Source: Rhodamnia argentea (lineage: Eukaryota > Streptophyta > Magnoliopsida > Myrtales > Myrtaceae). From it: a stretch of DNA of 64,000 nucleotides. The position numbers and the translations under genes are program-made. The stretch is taken from assembly GCF_020921035.1 (NCBI RefSeq), contig NC_063157.1, positions 434,001-498,000 on the forward strand, written 5' to 3'. Positions 16,201-27,709 of this stretch are shown in pieces (the first letter of the stretch is position 1; every line of letters starts with the position of its first letter). A model generated the notes under the pieces. It was not told the origin of the DNA and made no database searches. It saw only the letters and a program-made list of their open reading frames with translations.

Positions 16201-19200
16201 TTTACCACCTATTTTTGGAGTCAGTTTTTTGATAAGCTAAACATGCTTGCGTTTTAACTGCATCACTTGGTCCATTATCTTCAATTATTGCATCTGATAC
16301 AACGATTTCATCTGTTCTACCAAGCTAGACCGACACCTAAGTGTGGGACCAGCGTGCACTTTTTCTTCTGTGACATGATCCATTCTTTGTTTTCATCAAT
16401 GAACTTGCCATTGAGTGTCGACTATGTTTATATGAAGAGCCTTTAAGTTCTTGGGACTGCTGATCTTCATTATTGCCGTGTTAGTGTTGTTCATTGACAA
16501 GAAGTGATCGATTTCTGTAAACATTGTTTGGATAATGAGCATTTTCAAAAGCTTCTGATTGGGTTATTACAAACTATTGAAGTACTTCATTTTCCTGTTT
16601 GTTCAAAAAGCTCCTGATGATTATAAGCTATTGTAGTATTTCATTTTCCTTGTTTGTTTAATTCATTTCTGTCTCCAAATATTTTGGGGCATACATTTGA
16701 TGTGTTTGATTTCCATGTCAATAACTAGGGGCCTCACTCTGATTTTCCTGGACCCACTTGTGGAAGCACTGCTTGTGTCGTGATCATTCGAGACAAACAA
16801 TTGACTGTAGTAAATGCTGGCGATTCTCGTTGCGTGCTATCTCGGAAGGGTCTGGTAATTCTTTTCGCATAAGTTAAAGCACCAGAGTTCTGCATTTGAC
16901 TGGAAAAAATTGAGCATGTTCAGGGAGCTGTCTCTAAGATATCACATAGTAAATGTATTTCCCTCAATTATTACTCACCTTGAGTAGACTGGAAAGAATT
17001 GTTAACTTGGTTTTAACTATGAAGTCATGTTTCCAAATGATGCATATGTATTTGCAGTATGAGATAGGTCTTTCATTTGTACATCAATTGGCACTTGCTC
17101 ATCTGTGGAACAAAAAGCATGGTAATGCTAAGTGAAGTCAGGATGCTTGCTGTCAATCCTACCAAATGCCTGCTGGCAAGTGAGGGGATGGGATAGGGCA
17201 AGTCATGGGTTCAAACCCTGGGAAAACCCAGACCCGCGGATTTAAACATTGATAAGTGCAGAAAAAAGACATGCCTACTGTCAAAAATGAGATGAATAAA
17301 GATGAGATCAATTTTCCCATGCCATGTTCATGCACTCAATTAATTAGCCACTATAAAGGAGTACCTAATTCCTGCATCGTATCTTTGCTTTGGATACAAA
17401 ACTTGATTTCTGGGGAAGCTCGGAAATGCTGTGATTGATTTTTGTGCGGTAATTCGACACCAGGAGAACTCATGCATCGACCATGAATCTGCCAAACATG
17501 CCTGGGTTTTGTGTGGTAGTATGTGGACAGCATTATCATCAGTAGCTAGTATTCTACTAGAATAACAATGCTCTTGTTACCTTCATTTGGAAAAAAGAAC
17601 AGTAACTGAGGGGAGTATCTCTAGCTCTATGCAGGCATGCAATTTGTCTAAAGATCACAAGCCTGACCTTGAGATTGAGAGAGAGAGAATTCTTCAAGCT
17701 GGGGGTTTCATTCAAGTTGGACGGGTCAATGGAAGTTTGAACCTAACAAGAGCTATTGGTACTAGTTCTAAATTATATTATCGATGACCGGTTGATAGAG
17801 TGGAGGGAGACTCTCTCTCCCAGAGCGCGCTTGTATGCACGTGTGTTTGTGGATTTTATTGGGTGCACACCGTCTAATGTTAATTGGGGATGTAATGTCT
17901 GTTGGCTGCAGGAGATGTGGAATTCAAGCAGAACAAATCACTCCCAGCTGAAAGGCAGATTGTAACTGCAAATCCTGACATAACTACCGTATGTGATAGC
18001 TGGTTGAGATATAATCTTGCAGTCTTGTGAGGGTATCTACATTTTTTTTATCAAGATGGTTGAACTCCTGTTGATTTAATGCAGGAATTCTAGATGACTT
18101 TGTCCATTTATTAACATTATTTCTTACCCTTACAATTGCTTCTATTACATTTTTAATCTTTGTGTACTCTTTTTTGTCCAATCTTGTAGTTTGAGCTCTG
18201 CGAAGATGATGAGTTCCTTGTAATAGCATGCGACGGAATATGGTACTTCATTTCGACTTTTTGCTGATATCACTTTTCTCTACAAACAAATATCTGACGG
18301 CCAACTATTTTTTGTGTCCTTAAGCTTGAGGAAGTGAACTTGAAACAGAAGTGCTGCACATGGCATGACTACTATGCACTAATAATAAGTGGGGACTTGA
18401 AATACCAGACGAACATTTGACTTGTGTGAGGCCCTGTAGTTCCATTGGTTACAAGGGTGTACTTGTTGACTCTGTTAAATAGATTTACTTTCTTTGTCGA
18501 GCATATGACTTCAAAGAGAATTTTTCTCTTAGTAGCTGATGCATTGTTGATTACTGATTCCAATTCAAAAGTTGATGCTATGAGCTTATACTCGAGTAAG
18601 CCTCCTTTTCACTGAAAGAGTTTGTCACCTGTTCTCCTGCAATTTTCAGCCCTTATGGCTTGTGTTTTTGCAACCAAAATTCCCCATCAACTAAATTCAG
18701 AAGTGGAGGGGACCATACTGGAGTATCCTTTCCAAAATCTATCCCGTCCATCTAGAGTTCTTTGTTTAATTATTTAATCAGCTAGTTATATATGGCTTGA
18801 TGGAATTGTTGGCGTATTTTTTTAATTGAAGGTGTCCGTAGTTTGCTAATTCTTGGGAATCCTGTCTGACGAAGATTATCTTGTTGGCCAGGGATTGCAT
18901 GTCAAGCCAGCAGCTGGTGGACTATGTTAGGGAACAGTTACATACGGTACATTCTTAACACTCGAGATATTAGGTTCCCAAACTGATCGCGATGGACAAA
19001 AAACTAGAGAAGAAAACTTAGGTATTTGCTAAATGGAAAACTCTGCAGGAAAGCAAACTTTTAGCTATCTGCGAGAGAGTCTTCCAGAGATGTTTGGCAC
19101 CCTCTGCTGGCGGCGAAGGATGCGACAACATGACCATGATTCTAGTTCAGTTTAAAAAGTCCTCTCCATCCAGTAGTTCTGATGGAAGTGCAATCTGCGG

Positions 19201-19219
19201 CGTCCGATCAACTCTCTGA
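13209..19219 (+). CDS. Protein phosphatase 2C (PP2C21/PP2C60-like)
   Basis: A Mg2+/Mn2+-dependent Ser/Thr phosphatase. Ten coding exons: 13209-13325, 13940-14003, 14728-14836, 15075-15228, 16729-16854, 17635-17758, 17912-17988, 18190-18242, 18892-18946, 19049-19219. They add to 1050 bases, 349 residues, with every junction in phase. The N-terminus [10 protein letters not shown] carries a Gly2 that could be myristoylated, as in Arabidopsis PP2C21/60 (At2g25070, At4g31860). Metal-binding motifs are present: MEDA (residues 36-39), VYDGHGG (55-61), ACDGIWD (270-276) and GCDNM (317-321). The [19 protein letters not shown] insert is typical of this clade. I chose the MGIYL start because the upstream in-frame residues come before the family's N-terminus. 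All motifs are intact, so it is likely active. The physiological substrate is not known from sequence. Confidence 0.94.
15346..16177. mobile_element. hAT-like non-autonomous element inside PP2C intron 4
   Basis: The left end CAGGAGTGTTCA and the reverse complement of the right end TAGGGGTGTTCA match at 10 of 12 bases. Both ends lead into GGCCTGAAAACCCGG / GGCCGGGCTGGCTAGG type sequence with many GGCC and CCGG words. This style is common for plant hAT MITEs. I could not find a clean 8-bp duplication, so the exact ends are uncertain. It makes up more than half of the 1.5-kb intron. Confidence 0.55.
17150..17260 (+). repeat. Possible tRNA-derived SINE fragment in PP2C intron 5
   Basis: GGTTCAAACCC at 17208-17218 is a good Pol III B-box and follows a G-rich stretch like the start of a plant SINE. 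No poly(A) tail or duplication was recognised, so the call is weak. Confidence 0.3.
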
Positions 19220-20497
19220 GCCGGTCATGTGTTTGGAAGAGTCGGAAGTGAATGTCCGAGCCCTTTAACAAATGGAAGGCCCACCTATCCCAGAGGGTCT
19301 AGGAGAACATGGTTTTAGATCCGACACCTTCAGGTAGAGAACTCCGGCACTTTTCTCGTAAACCAGTTTCTTCTTTTCTCGAGTAAGGGTTGACGAGCAT
19401 GTGCGAGAAGCCCTGCTGCGGATGCATCTCCTTCATGCATCACTATAAGAGTGGCTGCTCCCCTTGAGGAAGCACTAGGGATTTTCATGGTTTTCTGTTT
19501 CCTCATTAGCCTTGTGCTTCTTTTGTGTCTCGTGAGCGATCCATTTTATCTTCTATTAGAGGAGCCTAATGAAACCAAAGCATCAAAGTTGGTTGCCCAG
19601 TGGAACGCTATCAGATGGGCATGCCTTGGGATCGGTTGAAAAGGGCAATTTTGTCATTGGCAAGGGGCATCTTCTGTGGATGGTGATGGCTTTGATCTTT
19701 ATCATTGACCCATTCTGGGACGTACAAGTGGCCTTAATATCAACACGTGGCAGCCAGATCCGTTATAGACCGCTAAGATCCGCATTGGATCCACGTGTCA
19801 TCTCATCTTGACCTTCTTTCTTATCCATTCACCATCCCACCTGTCCGAAAAGAAAACCTAAGACCCCAGAAAACAATCCGTGACTGGCGGCGGCGGGGAG
19901 CTTCACCTCTTCTTATCCCCAATTAGCTGTTTCCCCTTTTGTCCTCTTTTTTTTTTTTTTTTTTTGTTGGTTTGAAGAGAGGGGGGAGGTTGGGGGTTGT
20001 GTGTGTGTCTTATTGAATGGTGAGATCAATTTCAATTTACTGGATGAGATCGATCCGTTGAGGGAAAGAACGGATCCAATAGGAAAAACCCGCCTGCATT
20101 ATTATTGGAGCTTCTGAGGTTACATATAAAAATAATGATGGCATTATTAACTCTACTGAAGTAGGACGCGTTCCCATGACCATTGGCCATTGGGCTGTGT
20201 CTGACAATAATAGCTGGAAGGTCATTCCGCATGCGAAACACGTGTCCTTCTTTCCTTCCCTTCTTATCCACATGCTGACCATGACCTTCCCCCACCCCCT
20301 GCCCCAAAAACAAACCGTCGCTTTTCGACCAAACAAAAAATAAAAAAAACGTGGCTTTGACTTGACCTCGGAATTGGGAACGGTTGCATTTTTTGTTTTT
20401 GTTTGGGGTCACGCCTTCGCTCGTCTGGCGAGCGAAAAGGCCACGTTTTCAATCACCTATCAAATACTAACTACCCTTCGTCCCTCGCGAGTTCTTT
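19220..20497. other. PP2C 3' region and spacer, no gene supported
   Basis: This holds the PP2C 3' UTR, a T(22) tract near 19945 and short frames. The frame at 19451-19639 looks membrane-like but has no homologue that I recognise and lies in 3'-UTR-like DNA, so I do not call it a gene. Confidence 0.5.
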
Positions 20498-21098
20498 GGA
20501 AAAATTTACTCCTATATATAAATTTTAAACCTTTTAGTTGTGCCAATTTGATCTTAAATTTTTTCATATTTAAGGAAAAAATCATTGAGATAAACATCAA
20601 CCGTCTTACTTAGCATAACTATTGGCGTGGGTAATATTTTTTTATAATATTTTTTAGTTTCTTAATTTTTTTTTTTACATTTTTATCTTTACTTTTTTTA
20701 AAAAAAACTAAGAGCTAGGGAAGCTCTTGTAGGTCACTGGGTGAGGGCTTACGGGCCCTCATTGTTGCCGACGAGGGCTTGGGCGAGGGTCGCGATGCCC
20801 TCATTTAGTGCAAGTGATGGTCAGCCGGCAACTCTTGCTGGCCCTCATTCCAAACCAAAAAAGAGTAAAGGAAAAAAACACAAAAACAAAAAAAGAATCA
20901 TTACAAAAATTGAAAAAGCTATAGAAAACGTCAATGTCACCTGCAGCTTTCCCATTTAGAATCGTTGATATTCACGTCTGTGATTTCCTATCTAAATTGG
21001 TCGGATATAATTAATTGACAGATATAAAAATATTTAGAATTGAATCGACACGTGGCTAATAGGCTCGAGACTTTGTTAGTAATTTGTCCATAATTTCC
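20498..21098. mobile_element. Mutator-like MITE, family A, copy 2
   Basis: The left end (GGAAAAATTTACTCC, then 'ttaaaccttttagttgtgccaa') and the reverse complement of the right end (GGAAATTATGGACAAATTAC) match family A. The centre has the block 'gccctca...gccggcaactcttgctggccctc', also seen in copy 4 (55320-55380). No clean target duplication was found, so ends are approximate. Confidence 0.5.
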
Positions 21099-21631
21099 TC
21101 TATTTCCATGCCCATGTTCAATCAAGCATGGTATGAAACAAGACCTGCCCCGCTTCATTTTGACCCTGAAGTTGCAAAAAGAAACCTCTTTGACAATTAC
21201 TCGTGAGACAAACAGTTCTGAGTTGGTAGAGAGGCCTCGTAGATTTCCTATACCTATACGTCAAGTCTATTAGTCAGAAACCGGAATGATGGAACGAGTG
21301 TGAATCCTAAGTCTTTCTTCGATTTTATAATAAAGCCCAAATAGACATACCGGTTTACAAATGTAGGGTCGAAAATGACACATTTACTTGGTTCTTTAAC
21401 GGGCCAGTTGAAGAGCGTTCCCCATAATGGTATCTACTGAAGAATAAATAAAACATGAAAATTCACCACTATCTCCAAAGTTGGAATAACCTTTTGAATG
21501 TAGGGGCATACCGGCAAAAAAAAAAAAAAAGGAAAAAGAAAAACAGAGAAGGGAAGAATCGGAGCTTTAGGTACCAATCATAAAGCTTAGAGCACGAAGG
21601 TGAGATGTAAGGGGACCATGGGGATAATTAT

Positions 21632-21937
21632 CGAAAATAGTCTCTATCGTGTGACGGGGCTATTCAATTTTAAAATTTTCAATTTTTTTAAATTTAATCC
21701 TAAATCTTTTTTACAATTAGTCGATATAATCGTTCAAGCCAATTTTTACGTGGCGAGGCGGTATCGTCAACTTTGGTTGTACGTGGCGTGACCGGCATCC
21801 ACACTAGTAATTTTCATTCAAAATTGGCTCGAAAATATTATATTGGCAAATTGTTAAAAGGTCTAAAATTAAATTGGTAAAATTACAAAAAATTTAGGAT
21901 TGAATCGACAGCCGTATAATAAAGTAAGTACTTTTTC
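21632..21937. mobile_element. Mutator-like MITE, family A, copy 3
   Basis: A 306-bp palindromic element. The left half has 'cctaaatctttttt' and 'caagccaatttttacgtggcg'; the right half has their reverse complements ('caaaattggctcgaaaat', 'ggtctaaaattaaattgg'). Flanks GATAATTAT (21623-21631) and GATGATTTT (21938-21946) agree at 7 of 9 bases. Confidence 0.6.
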
Positions 21938-22421
21938 GATGATTTTCTTGAGATTTAAGGCTCGCAATTCACGATACTTTTTTAAGTCGTGTTCTGATTT
22001 TTAAATCAATGTTAACGTGTAATTTCATCGGAATAAAAGTAAGGAAAACGTGACCGCAGAGTTAGCTGTGCCCGTCTCCCACAAATTTCGCTTTTTTTTG
22101 TGAACAATCATTACACGCAAACGAGCACTATAAATAAGCATAAATTCGTACGGAATATTCTCCCAAAATGATAAAGCCCACCCAAAAAAAAACAAAAAAG
22201 AAAAGTCGTTTTCTTCTGATAAGAAGCTGACCGGGCACCCCGACAAAAACAAAAGCACCGGGTAAGGGAAAAAGACAGAAAAAGAGAAACAAAGGAGGAG
22301 GACCCTCCCCTTCTCCACAAAACACCACGTCACACGTCAGCCATTAGATAAGCACCACGACCGTTCACTCCTCCCCCCCGCCCTCATTCATTCTCTCCCT
22401 CCCTCCCTCCCTCCCTCTCTC

Positions 22422-22429
22422 TATATTTA
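22422..22429 (+). promoter_or_regulatory. TATA box of the J8 gene
   Basis: TATATTTA follows a CCCT-rich pyrimidine tract, about 240 bases before the J8 start codon. This leaves a leader of about 210 bases. Confidence 0.5.
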
Positions 22430-22667
22430 GTGACACGGCTCGTCCGATCAGACCCATCTATCCATTTCCCCGTTGTTATCCAGTTCCAGACTCCTTCTAC
22501 ATCATCATCGTTTCATAGACGGACGACTCATCGATCGTGCGGATCTATTTCAAGGACGCATTTTGGGGAGCTCCCTGTTGTTTGTGTGTGTGTGTGGTTG
22601 GAGTTGAAGGTGTCGTCTTTGTTGTTCCTTTGATCTTTTTGGGGAGGGAGGAAAAAAACGTTGCAGC

Positions 22668-24013
22668 ATGGCTACTTCTGTTGTTGGCGTGATTGGCAAG
22701 AGCGGTTCTCAGTGGATTCGGGTCGGAGACCGGAAGATGAAGAACAGAGTCGCTAGGAATGGTGGGGTTAGAGTTTCCTGTTCTTATTCTTATTCTCCTT
22801 CTTCTTCTTCTTCGGTGCTGGATCCGTACAAGACCCTGAGGATTCAACCCGGCGCTTCTGAATCTGAGGTCAAGAAGGCCTTCAGGCATCTCGCTCTACA
22901 GGTTTGATTTTCTCCTACCCTTCGTTCTCATGTCCGCATTTTCCGAATCTTTTTAAGGAGAAATCTGGCTTAAAGTTTGGAACTTTTTGAGGTTTGATCG
23001 ATGTTCGGTTATTCTTCTGGTTCAAATTTCAGTATCATCCAGACGTTTGCAGAGGAAGCAATTGCGGGGTACAGTTTCATCGGATAAATGAGGCGTACGA
23101 TGTAAGACTTCCATTTTCCTGTCATGTTTCTATGGGCTTTCTTTTCTGTCTTGAGGCTGATAAATAGATGCGGATTGAGGTGGGTGAGACATTCGTCCGA
23201 CAGCTTTCTTTCTATCCCAATGAATCTCGAAACACTTTTCTGAAATGGTTTTAGATGTTAGGGATTCATCAAGTCTTGAACCAACGTTGTGATCTTTTAA
23301 GGTTTTAGTAGTCCCTGAAAAAGGAAGGTCAGGAGGACTTGGTGATATGTTCCGTTACTAACTCCTAATTGCATCAATGAAATTTTAAGTCATGCAGAGT
23401 GGATATACTTCACTACTTGTCTGATGATTACATTACAGCATGTTCCAAAAAACCTGTTCTATGGGTATTTGACTTATGTATTTTGCACTAGACGAGCACT
23501 ATTGTAAGCTTGACTGGATGTATTCAAAGATTAATCACGATTCTAACAAATAATGGGATGAGCACTGAAAAGGATGGTAAGCTGGAGGATATCTAAGAAT
23601 ATCTGTTCTCTAAGTAACAGACAAGGGGGTTGATACTTAAATTGGAGATCAGTTTTTCGCACAGCAAGCTGAAAATGAACAAGACCAATGAATAAACATC
23701 AAGAGTCACAAGAACTGTTTGTTCTTGAACTTTATTCCTTTGTGGGGAGGGGGGGATTGATTTTGCTTTATGTCTATGAGAAATGGGTTGCCTGAATTTT
23801 GTGTTGCTATTTTAATGTGTGCAGGTTGTGATGAGCAGTTTGAGGGGCGAATCAAGTGAGCAAAAGATGTATGAATCATCCTCATATGAACAAGGAGGTG
23901 ATGAGGAGCTCAGAGGGATGAACGATCCTGAATGGGACATGTGGGAAGAGTGGATGGGATGGGAGGGTGCTGGAATTCGTGATTACTCCTCTCACATCAA
24001 TCCCTACATCTAA
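22668..24013 (+). CDS. J8: Chloroplast J-domain protein J8 (DnaJ-like)
   Basis: A small type III J-protein that recruits and stimulates HSP70 in the chloroplast; the Arabidopsis relative (At1g80920) affects photosynthetic efficiency. Three exons: 22668-22901, 23033-23101, 23825-24013, all phase 0, giving 163 residues, the same length as Arabidopsis J8. Residues 1-45 are rich in Ser, Arg and Val and nearly free of acid, as a chloroplast transit peptide should be. The J domain (about 52-101) has [20 protein letters not shown], the essential HPD tripeptide at 80-82 and INEAYD at its end. The acidic, Trp-rich tail ([15 protein letters not shown]) is typical of J8. The start has no in-frame ATG before it in the leader. 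Function is inferred from the family; the identity is strong. Confidence 0.95.
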
Positions 24014-25028
24014 AAAATTATCTGCATCTTTCTTGTGTTTTGTTTTTCAATCATATGAATGGTGGCCCGCATTTCACCCCCCACAAAAAGAGATGGGTTC
24101 TTCTTGTGTATGTAGTAGAAGTTGGGTGATGGGGTCAATTGTTCTTTGTACATATTATGCAATCTCTAATGGAAGAAGTCCCCAAAGATCAAAATGATTT
24201 GGGGTTATCTTGTATCTAAGAGACTTGTTTCATGTCTTCCTATCTGCATTTCTGCGTTATCCATAAAAAAGACTGCTCATGAAACTCCAGACGGTCTGAA
24301 GGGAGACTCCAGCTGGTGCGTGTTTTCTTTTCTCTCAGTCATTGTAGGCGCTAATTGTCCATGATTTGTGGTCTTAAAAGTTGATTGCAAGTGAGAAGAT
24401 GCTTGAACTTGGGCATAAGAATAAGTCCTGGATCTATCCTATTCCATGCAACTCGAGAGAATGTGGGAGGGCCATGCACGGATATTCAAACCCAGTTGGA
24501 ATTTGGAAACAATCTCAAGCAAAGTGCAGAGTACGATGAATGCGAATAAGGAACTTTTTCTTCTTTTACTGGGTGAAAGGTCTATAATCACTGGATGAAC
24601 CAGACCTCTTTTGATGGTTCTCTAGGTCGAGTGTATTCAACAAATGTATGCAGAAAATGGGCTTCAATAAGAAGAAAGTTCAGGAAAGCCAGAGGCAATT
24701 ATACAGGTTGATCCATGTTCGCCAATCATACTATAAAAGCTCGAAGGCCCATTGCCAAATTGCCTAAAAAATGTTGAGCCTAATCTTATCTCAACAAGTG
24801 ACAGGCTTGGCCCTCGTTCTCAGCCATCTCTTCGTTTGCCTTTCTGGTAGGGAATTTTTCATCATTTTCCTCCCTCAGCAAGATTAGACATCAGTGGGAT
24901 TCGATCATTTTGACTGGACTTGTTTCGAATCTCATGCTTGACCTTGGAACTTCAGTGGAAGAGGTTATGGCTTTAGCTTCTTCATCGTTCTTCGTGGTTG
25001 AGGAAAAATTTAGGGAAAGATGGCAAGC
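24014..25028. other. J8 3' UTR and spacer without a gene
   Basis: The J8 3' UTR runs into AT-rich spacer DNA. No coding frame, RNA gene or repeat was recognised before the SINE. Confidence 0.5.
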
Positions 25029-25046
25029 AAGAAACCTAAAGTGGGA

Positions 25047-25259
25047 ACTCACCTATCGGTGGCCGTGATGATTTGAGCTCGGTTCCTTTCACGAGAGATC
25101 CTGGATTTGAAACTCGTAGGCGTCGGTGATTTAAGCGGGGGTCGTGACGGTGGGATCTTGCGCTAGCCCCCCGAGGAATAGTCGTGCTCCACCGCTAGTT
25201 TGAGCTATAACTCGCCAGTCGCGCGGACATCTCGGTTATAAAAATAAAATAAAATAAAT
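25047..25259 (+). mobile_element. SINE with perfect 18-bp target duplication
   Basis: A 213-bp insert flanked by the 18-mer AAGAAACCTAAAGTGGGA at 25029-25046 and again at 25260-25277, identical in both. It has a B-box-like GGATTTGAAACTC at 25103-25115 and ends in an (A4T)n type tail (aaaataaaataaaataaat). Short length, a Pol III box, an A-rich tail and long exact duplications are the marks of a SINE moved by LINE machinery. The undamaged duplication suggests a fairly recent insertion. Confidence 0.85.
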
Positions 25260-25277
25260 AAGAAACCTAAAGTGGGA

Positions 25278-26430
25278 TAGAAGGTAAAAAAAGCTTGACA
25301 AAATTAAGCACCATAAAACTAACAAACAGGACGCAAAAGGAGGCTTTAAGAAAAGGCATATTCAATTCTTAGATGACGTTCGATCAGGATAGAACCAAGG
25401 CCCAATTCCTTCATAAAATACCAACTTTTAACTCGCGTCCGAATTTTGGGTAACAACTTCGTGTTATTTCATAGGAAAAACACCGACTTTTCTTGTCTTA
25501 TAAAAAAGTTTTTGCTTTAGGGGCGGCGTTCAAATTTGACTTCTCTCGAGTTTATGCTGAGCACACATTGAAAGGCATGTTCAATCTTTCATTTCATTAT
25601 TAGATGAAAACTTGACCGGAGCGGACTTGATACGACGAATGAAAGTGAGTACCTTTTTACGAAACATAAAAAATTTGAGTTAGAATTGGGATCCGATCTA
25701 ATCTTTTTTTTTTTAACAAGACAAAAGAAGAGTTTGAGACAAAATTCTTTTTTTAAGTCGATTTTTTTTGTGAGATAAAAAAAAAGTTTAGATAAGAGTT
25801 GAAATCCTTTCTTAAACTTGGTGCTTCTTAAGAGAATTAAACGAAAATATATCCTATTATTTGTATATATTGTGTATTTTTCGAAGTAAATGTGATATTT
25901 TTCAAGAAAAAATGAGTCAATTTTAAGACGAGCTTGTTAAAATAGAACATTCATTTCTAAGTACTCAACTCCGAACAAGATTCTAAGACGAGCTTGCTCA
26001 AATCTGAAGAAGATTCCTCGATAAAAACAAAAATTTATAAGGTCGACTGATTCTCCGCTTACACTGATCTTCGAATATCAAATTGGATCTTCTCCGGAAG
26101 ACCCTTTTTTTTTTTTTTCGGCACCGTGGTTACATTAGTTTTGTTATTCTTAGTTTAAACTATAAAACTCTCACGAAAGGAATGGTTGCGTGCTGTTCTG
26201 TAGCTTCTTGTAGTCTTTGGGGGTGACGCTCTCCCCTTTGCAGCATTCGCATCCGTCGTCTTGACACCGTCTTTCAATCTAGATGCGGCTGTTTCGTCAC
26301 TTCTATTCAATCCGATTTGGAAAATTTCATTCAAATTCGAATGACCCCCGATATTGAAATTTCGACTTTGCTTTTGTCCCCGAAGGGGTAGGTTCATTTC
26401 AGCTCCGCTCCTGAAAATTCCATCACGTTG
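25278..26430. other. AT-rich spacer before the MRS2 gene
   Basis: Many A and T runs and no supported gene. The reverse-strand frame at 26155-26397 is weak and overlaps the likely promoter of the next gene. Confidence 0.5.
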
Positions 26431-26439
26431 GGACCGTGC

Positions 26440-27694
26440 TCGTTCCGACGTTCTGGAATTGGTCCGTCTCTCTCCTCCGCACCTCGTGCTCGCTTGATAG
26501 CTCCGCCATCCTTAACTCTCTCTCTCTCAGGTACTTACAGAGTAGGGGTCCCGATCTTTCGTTTAAAAATTCGATCTTTTCGTTTTGCAGACTTGATTTG
26601 GCTTCTTTGTTTCGTGGGCGGTGCTCTGTGGTGTTGTTTTTCTAATCAGTCCTGTTGATTTTTGTTTTTCTTTTGATTCACTGGGCGATTATTGTCTGGT
26701 TTGGTTCTTTAGTTTGCTTGAGCTGAATGGTGTCTGAGATATCCGTTGGAAAGAAATGATGTAGATTGCTGTGGAATTGTATGCGAGTCATCTGTTTATA
26801 TAGCTCTTGGGATGTGACATGTTCAGTTAAAAGTGCTTGCCTCGACCAAAAGGCGCTCAGTGTGCGTAGACCTGGTATGATCCAATTTCGCCTAGACTCT
26901 ATAGCCAGCGCCACTCATATGAGCAATGAGACGGCGACAAATCCAATTCAAAGATAAGTCTGAGTCACATTTATTTGGTGTCGTTTGATCGCGGAGAAGA
27001 AAGATCACCACATAGAAAAGAAAGGAGAAATTGTTTTGATTCTGTTTGCTTTGCCCAGGAGGGATGCGGGGAAATTTTGGAATCATTTTTGGGAACGCGT
27101 GAAAGCGAATCCATCCTTTTGCAGGCTAAGAATTGGAAGGACATTTTGGAAGACAATGAGTTTGGTTTGGTCAGAAAAGAGGCGATGTGTTAGCTTGTGC
27201 TCTAGATTGGTACTTGAGTTTTCTTTGAAGCTGGTCAATGGCTGAACTTTGTCTGAATAAAATTTGAGGCTATTGAGATTTATTTTTCTGGTCAGGCTTC
27301 TGAGAACAAACCTTCTGTAATTGTTTTCTTTTTTAAATTGGAGTGGGTAATTGGGACACTTTGGACCATAATAACTGGCCCTTCTATTTTGCTCCTGACA
27401 CCAAGACTAGATATCATTTGAGGTAGAATGGTAGTCAGATAATTCTTTACTTTGATGCTAGTTGTCGGTTGGTAATCCACATTTCTAACCCTTATCTTTA
27501 CTCTACATAGTAGGGCTACCTGTTTGGTTGTGCGCACGCTACTGTTCTTAATTTGTGCGTTTTATTCTCAAGCCTCCACTTTGTTATATGCTAATGGCTA
27601 GGCTCATTTTATGACCAAATCCCCACAATATATGGTTTGTTTGCCTATTGTTGTATTTTGGCAAGTTATCCTCTTGCTTGTTGCTTAATTTCAG
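26440..27694 (+). promoter_or_regulatory. 5' leader exon and leader intron of the MRS2 gene
   Basis: A TCTCTCTC-rich leader ends at 26530 in CAG|GTACTT. The intron ends at the acceptor TTTCAG at 27694, 15 bases before the start codon. A 1.16-kb first intron in the leader is common for plant MRS2 genes. Inferred from splice signals; frames inside the intron are spurious. Confidence 0.6.
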
Positions 27695-27709
27695 CTCTGG
27701 AGCTAATCA

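Noticed and set aside
19451-19811. Membrane-like 62-residue frame and overlapping 80-residue frame
   Set aside because: They lie just after the PP2C stop in 3'-UTR-like DNA, and there is no family match or splice support.
22025-22333. Phe-rich reverse frames of 66-102 codons
   Set aside because: Three overlapping phases are open at once because of A/T homopolymers. This is the promoter side of J8.
22545-22889. 114-codon minus-strand frame over J8 exon 1
   Set aside because: The Arg-rich antisense of a Ser-rich transit peptide is a shadow.
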